Assembly (NCBI GenBank): GCA_020346245.1
Contig: CP070778.1
Location: 1,035,458 to 1,074,121 of the forward strand
DNA from: Flavobacteriaceae bacterium
GTDB lineage: Bacteria > Bacteroidota > Bacteroidia > Flavobacteriales > Flavobacteriaceae
Direction: 5' to 3'
Length of the DNA stretch: 38,664 nt
The notes under the pieces were generated by a model that did no database searches, was not told the DNA's origin, and saw nothing but the letters and a program-made list of their open reading frames with translations. The translations under genes were made by a program, and so were the position numbers. Of the stretch, positions 34,969-38,664 are shown piece after piece. Position 1 is the first letter of the stretch; each line of letters begins with the position of its first letter.

Positions 34969-36339
34969 TTATAGATTGGGCACGGTTACACTGCCTCCTA
35001 CCCAACAATTAAATGGAATTGTTTTACCTGCCAAACCAGAATTAAAGATATCTGTCTTCGAGGGTGCTTTTGCGCTATAACTAGCTGCAGACTTATTCGC
35101 ATTTCCACTTAATGAAGGATCTACTCTTCCCGCTCTTCTAGCCATATCTGCGGCTTTCCAATAAATTGCTCTTTTCTCAAAAGGAGTACTTCCACAATCA
35201 TTTGCACTAGTCGCATATAAATTTGCTATAAGTAGATAGGCCCTTCCGTTTGAAGGATTCGCGTCTAAAGCCTTCTGTGCATAACTTCTTGCTGTAGACT
35301 TACTAGACCTTCTGTAACTTGTTGCAATTTTATAAGCAATATTAGATTTCTTTCTAGAATCGGTTTCCAATTCCAGTGCTTTGTTATAATCTGCTATAGC
35401 ACCTTTATTATCACCGGCCTTCTTCTTTAAGGTTCCACCATACACATAGGCATCTGCTGAAGGGTCTAATGCCAGTTGGGCCTCAAATAGTTTTTGGAAC
35501 ATAGGGTCATCGATACAATCTTTGCTGAACATTCTACCCACTGCCCTTTTAACCCAGGTTACGTCGTTTTTTTTGGCTTCAAAATTCTTTTCATATAGCG
35601 GGATCAGATTGTCACAATCTGCCAATGCACCTAATTTTGAATCAACACTTCCGGCAATTTTTCCATAAGATTCAGAATTAGTAGTGGCCACTTTCAACTT
35701 TCTTTTTTCCTTTGAGGTAAGGGTACCAGCTTCTTCCTTTGGAAGCAATTGGCTAATGACATCCGTTAATTTTACATTCTCTTCTTCAATTTTTTCGGTA
35801 ACATCATCATAAGTATCAAATACATCCTGAAGATCCTTTTTTCCTTCATTATAAAGATCTACCAGACTTGAAAAATAAAGATAGAGTGCTTTTGGGTTTT
35901 TAAAGTTAGCCTCATCTTCTTTAAAAGCACTATCAAGCAAATTGTAAAGTTCTTCATCAGAAGCCATTTTATTGTCATATAAGAGCAAAGCCTTGTCTAT
36001 GGCAACAACTGCTTTAGGAAACTTGTCCGGGAAAACTTTTAAGCTGTTATCATATAAAGCAAGCAGGTCACTTATATAACCATCTTTTTCTGCTCCGGAA
36101 CTATTTTTGATCTTATAAGACAGAATTTTTTCCCCAAGTGAAAAATTCGCCCTATTAATAGACGGACATGTTTCATATACCATTTTCCATGGTGTATACG
36201 CAGCATCGTAATTTTTTACTTTTGCATGCTCGGCATAAATAGAAAGATTGGTCATACACTCCGGGTTTTGGGCTTGTGCATTTGCTGTGCCCATTACTGC
36301 CAGTACGCCAATCATCATACAGTAAAACTCCTTTTTCAT
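34969..36339 (-). CDS. Exported tetratricopeptide-repeat protein
   Basis: A 456-residue protein with a signal peptide (residues 1-22, ending ANA-Q). The middle is alpha-helical and charged. TPR-like helices are clearest at about residues 300-380 (DNKGAIADYNKALELE; ARSYAQKALDANPSNGRAYLLIA). It ends near TIPFNCWVGGSVTVPNL, an unusual Cys-containing tail. TPR proteins act as protein-binding scaffolds; its place between an outer-membrane protein and LptC suggests envelope assembly, but no specific partner can be named. Confidence 0.85.
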   Translation of the reverse strand: MKKEFYCMMIGVLAVMGTANAQAQNPECMTNLSIYAEHAKVKNYDAAYTPWKMVYETCPSINRANFSLGEKILSYKIKNSSGAEKDGYISDLLALYDNSLKVFPDKFPKAVVAIDKALLLYDNKMASDEELYNLLDSAFKEDEANFKNPKALYLYFSSLVDLYNEGKKDLQDVFDTYDDVTEKIEEENVKLTDVISQLLPKEEAGTLTSKEKRKLKVATTNSESYGKIAGSVDSKLGALADCDNLIPLYEKNFEAKKNDVTWVKRAVGRMFSKDCIDDPMFQKLFEAQLALDPSADAYVYGGTLKKKAGDNKGAIADYNKALELETDSRKKSNIAYKIATSYRRSSKSTARSYAQKALDANPSNGRAYLLIANLYATSANDCGSTPFEKRAIYWKAADMARRAGRVDPSLSGNANKSAASYSAKAPSKTDIFNSGLAGKTIPFNCWVGGSVTVPNL

Positions 36340-36379
36340 TGTATATTAATTTTAATGTGGTTAATGTACTAAATTTTTA

Positions 36380-37651
36380 TCAATTTATTTTCCTTTTTTG
36401 GAACCATTTATCGTTGAATGATAGCCCTACACTGACTTTGAAGTAAGTTTCCTCAACTAAATTTGCTACTGTAGTTCCTCGTTTTCCATATTCAAAACCT
36501 ATATTCATATTAGAAAAACCTCCCCCAACTGGCAAACCAAGACCAAAAGTTATGCCAAAATCATGAATAGATTTGTCATTTACCACCAAACCGGTCCTGG
36601 AAGTGCGCGCACCTGCCCTGTAAGTTATTCTTTTCAAATAACTTGTAAATGAAGCGTAATCCGGCACAAAATACCCTCCTAATCTTAGCGTATTGGCATC
36701 TTCATAAGTAACATTTTCCGGATCAATAAAGTCGTTTCTAAATGAACTGGCACCCTGAAAACTATATTCTGCCCCTAAAAACCACTTTCTATCCCGTCCA
36801 AAACCAAGCCCTAAGGTAGTCGTCGTTGGAATTTTCAATTCTGTATTCCTAAGATTTGAAGGTTCTAAATTTACATCCCTAACTTCAATTTCCTCTCCCG
36901 TGCTCAATGAAAATGAACCTAATCTTTCGGTATTTGAAGAAACCAGGTTTGCCTGCGTATTTACAGTGACCGACGTAAACAAAGTGTATTTATTTTTAAT
37001 TCTGGGTGTATACGTAGCACCATAATTAAAATCATAGCCATTTACTTCAGATTCGCGTATGTCTATTGTACCATACTGTACTCCGTCAATACTTTGAACA
37101 CTTTGGTATTGTAAGTTACCAAAGCTAAAATTTACGGTTGCGCCAACGTGCAGGTTTTTGGTAATTTCATATCCTGCTGAAAAAAACACTTTATTTAATC
37201 CGCCATCCCCTGAAAACTGATTTATCACTGTATCCTGGGTGGCATTAGTAGATTCTGAAAAAACATTATACCCTACTGCAGTATAAGGAAGAATTCCAAA
37301 CCCGACACCAAACTTCGGCGAGATGGGAAATGCCAGAGCAATATACTCCAATGAGGTAACAGAAGAACTTTCCTCTTCTGTAAAATCCTTCAATTTCACT
37401 TCTTTATGGCCACCTGCTGCTGTATAAGTTACCAGCCTGAGTTTTCCGAAAGAAGCCGGGTTTCTTAAGTTAACATGAATACTATCTGTATACATGCTTA
37501 GCCCTCCCATTGACTGATTTTCTACTGTAGCCTGAGGTCTAAAATCTCCAATACCACCAAACGAATAAGGTGACACAGTTCCGTTACCACTCTGGGAGTA
37601 AGCTGTTATTGCAGTTATGCAGAGTATAAGCAATACGATTTTCTTTACCAT
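36380..37651 (-). CDS. Putative outer-membrane beta-barrel protein
   Basis: A 423-residue protein with signal peptide (about residues 1-19, ending TAYS-Q). The early segment SPYSFGGIGDFRPQATVENQ and NLRNPAS resemble the start of FadL-like Bacteroidetes barrels, and alternating hydrophobic/aromatic strands continue to the C-terminus, which ends FNDKWFQKRKIN. The substrate is unknown. It abuts coaX directly (adjacent bases) and precedes the TPR gene by 40 bp. A structural role with the TPR protein and LptC is possible. Confidence 0.82.
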   Translation of the reverse strand: MVKKIVLLILCITAITAYSQSGNGTVSPYSFGGIGDFRPQATVENQSMGGLSMYTDSIHVNLRNPASFGKLRLVTYTAAGGHKEVKLKDFTEEESSSVTSLEYIALAFPISPKFGVGFGILPYTAVGYNVFSESTNATQDTVINQFSGDGGLNKVFFSAGYEITKNLHVGATVNFSFGNLQYQSVQSIDGVQYGTIDIRESEVNGYDFNYGATYTPRIKNKYTLFTSVTVNTQANLVSSNTERLGSFSLSTGEEIEVRDVNLEPSNLRNTELKIPTTTTLGLGFGRDRKWFLGAEYSFQGASSFRNDFIDPENVTYEDANTLRLGGYFVPDYASFTSYLKRITYRAGARTSRTGLVVNDKSIHDFGITFGLGLPVGGGFSNMNIGFEYGKRGTTVANLVEETYFKVSVGLSFNDKWFQKRKIN

Positions 37652-38380
37652 CTAGCGTTTGTTGTATTCCAGCAAATAGTTCAAGCCTTCTAGGAGAAAA
37701 TTAGAATGCGCAAAGATGGTATTTTTTAATCGTTTAGACAAAATTTGAGCGTCACCGCCTGTTAAAATAACTGTTAAATCTTCAAAACGCGATTGGTATT
37801 GGTCTATTACCCCATCTATCTCTCTGCAAATACCATTTAAAACTCCGCTATGGATACTTGCATTTGTTGAATTTCCAATAATATCATAGAATTCCTGGGG
37901 CTCAAGCAAGGGCAACTTTGATGTATATTCATGAAGTGCACTGTAGCGCATACGCAGACCCGGAGAAATTGCACCACCTAGATACTCCCCATAATCATTT
38001 ATCATATCAAAAGTTATACATGTCCCTGCATCAATTACCAGGGTATTTGCACCGGGGTTATGATAGAATGCGGCTGTAGCAAGTGCTACCCTGTCCATTC
38101 CAAGGGTTTGGGGTGTGGCATAGGAATTCTTAAAGGGAATTTTAGTGCTATGACTCAATAGTTGTACCTCAACAAATATGGCTAATACCGAAATATATTT
38201 TTGATCAAATTGTCCAACAGATGAAATAATTGCTGTTTGTATAGCAGAATATTTTTTTAATACCTTTTTTACCTCTTTTGGAAAGTCCTCAGGTTGAATC
38301 TTTTGTTGCCATAAGAGGGTATTCTCGCTAAAAACAGCCAGCTTTATATTGGTATTCCCGACATCCACAATAAGGTTCAT
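37652..38380 (-). CDS. coaX: Type III pantothenate kinase
   Basis: CoaX phosphorylates pantothenate, the first step of CoA synthesis; type III enzymes are not feedback-inhibited by CoA. The 242-residue protein has the ASKHA-fold motifs DVGNTNIK (Asp6), LGMDR (93-97), DAGTCITFD (Asp117) and GGAISPG (135-141). It is the first gene of a tightly packed minus-strand run down to the CNNM gene. Its upstream region shares the gap with the divergent tRNA-Phe gene. Confidence 0.95.
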   Translation of the reverse strand: MNLIVDVGNTNIKLAVFSENTLLWQQKIQPEDFPKEVKKVLKKYSAIQTAIISSVGQFDQKYISVLAIFVEVQLLSHSTKIPFKNSYATPQTLGMDRVALATAAFYHNPGANTLVIDAGTCITFDMINDYGEYLGGAISPGLRMRYSALHEYTSKLPLLEPQEFYDIIGNSTNASIHSGVLNGICREIDGVIDQYQSRFEDLTVILTGGDAQILSKRLKNTIFAHSNFLLEGLNYLLEYNKR

Positions 38381-38432
38381 AGCGCAAAGATTGTAAAATG
38401 ATAAAAAACAGCAGGCTTTTTTTTCTTTTTTG

Positions 38433-38463
38433 TTTGTAGTTCCTAAATTTGAAAGTATATTTG
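38433..38463 (+). promoter_or_regulatory. Promoter of tRNA-Phe
   Basis: TTTG (38433-38436) and TATATTTG (38456-38463) fit the Bacteroidetes -33 and -7 elements exactly, spaced by 19 nt. With the usual start a few bases downstream, the primary transcript would have a leader of roughly 50 nt before the tRNA. This is the most complete promoter in the window. Confidence 0.75.
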
Positions 38464-38465
38464 CC

Positions 38466-38504
38466 CCCTCCTACGCACTTCACTTTTGCTTGTGCTTCGG
38501 AGGG
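38466..38504 (+). other. Hairpin in the tRNA-Phe leader
   Basis: CCCTCC (38466-38471) pairs with GGAGGG (38499-38504), and inside it GCAC (38475-38478) pairs with GTGC (38492-38495), separated by symmetric 3-nt internal loops. It begins right where transcription should start, so it may fold at the 5' end of the pre-tRNA and guide processing. No T-run follows, so it is not a terminator. Confidence 0.45.
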
Positions 38505-38520
38505 TGCAAACCCTAAATAA

Positions 38521-38593
<73 letters not shown>

Positions 38594-38620
38594 CAAGAGT
38601 AGCGAGTGGGAGCTACAGTA

Positions 38621-38648
38621 AAAAGCACGCATAATTGCGTGCTTTTTT
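38621..38648 (+). terminator. Rho-independent terminator after tRNA-Phe
   Basis: AAAAGCACGC (38621-38630) and GCGTGCTTTT (38637-38646) form a perfect 10-bp stem with a 6-nt loop, and the T-run continues to 38648. It ends the tRNA transcript 28 nt after the mature 3' end. Confidence 0.9.
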
Positions 38649-38664
38649 GTTGGCGCCAGCCAAA

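Noticed and set aside
38650..38663. TTGGC/GCCAA inverted repeat at the right edge
   Set aside because: Only a 5-bp stem cut off by the window end; cannot be judged without the following sequence.

Overview
The window is a 38.7 kb AT-rich chromosomal segment that reads as a member of the Bacteroidetes, most likely Flavobacteriaceae. Four kinds of evidence point there. Several families are typical of the group: HYC_CC_PP, DUF3347, the GYDIA-type GHMP kinase, and DPP-IV peptidase next to POT transporters. A class II HMG-CoA reductase is present, suggesting a mevalonate route to isoprenoids. Shine-Dalgarno sequences are largely absent. Upstream regions repeatedly carry the Bacteroidetes promoter pattern TAnnTTTG, sometimes with TTTG about 19-20 nt further upstream. 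There is no phage, insertion sequence, CRISPR array or obvious genomic island; this is core-genome DNA with small unusual details rather than an accessory region.

Layout. Positions 1-5800 (minus strand) hold a probable copper/silver efflux locus: a small HYC_CC_PP protein with paired cysteines, a very large CusA-type RND pump, a TolC-family outer-membrane partner, and a DUF3347 lipoprotein cut by the left edge. Positions 5955-13680 (plus) carry a GAF-domain protein, purH, and the elongation operon mreB-mreC-mreD-mrdA(PBP2)-rodA. Positions 14008-15007 (plus) carry msrB-msrA. Positions 15225-17354 (minus) hold a tail-specific protease, with a terminator between the convergent genes. Positions 17675-22588 (plus) hold surE, a small membrane protein, lpxB, an NlpC/P60 lipoprotein and comEC. 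Positions 22590-28141 (minus) form a peptide-use module: secreted DPP-IV-like peptidase followed by two POT-family peptide/proton symporters. Positions 28307-30567 (plus) hold HMG-CoA reductase and a GHMP kinase overlapping by 4 bp. Positions 30657-38380 (minus) form an envelope-biogenesis run: coaX, outer-membrane protein, TPR protein, lptC, small membrane protein, CNNM/CorC-like protein and a PpiD-like periplasmic chaperone. The right end holds tRNA-Phe(GAA) with its own promoter and terminator.

How the genes work together. Much of the window concerns the cell envelope: wall elongation (mre/PBP2/RodA), lipid A and LPS transport (lpxB, lptC), envelope protein quality control (Prc-like protease, PpiD-like chaperone), peptidoglycan hydrolysis (NlpC/P60) and metal export. 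The rest are a methionine-sulfoxide repair pair, peptide scavenging, and precursor synthesis (purine, CoA, mevalonate).

I do not see a clear-cut new defence or mobile system. The best leads are the HYC_CC_PP protein paired with an enlarged CusA, the GYDIA kinase as a candidate mevalonate-pathway kinase, the coaX-to-lptC block with an uncharacterised outer-membrane protein and TPR protein, ComEC with a tail lacking the nuclease-type metal motif, and several inverted repeats between genes.
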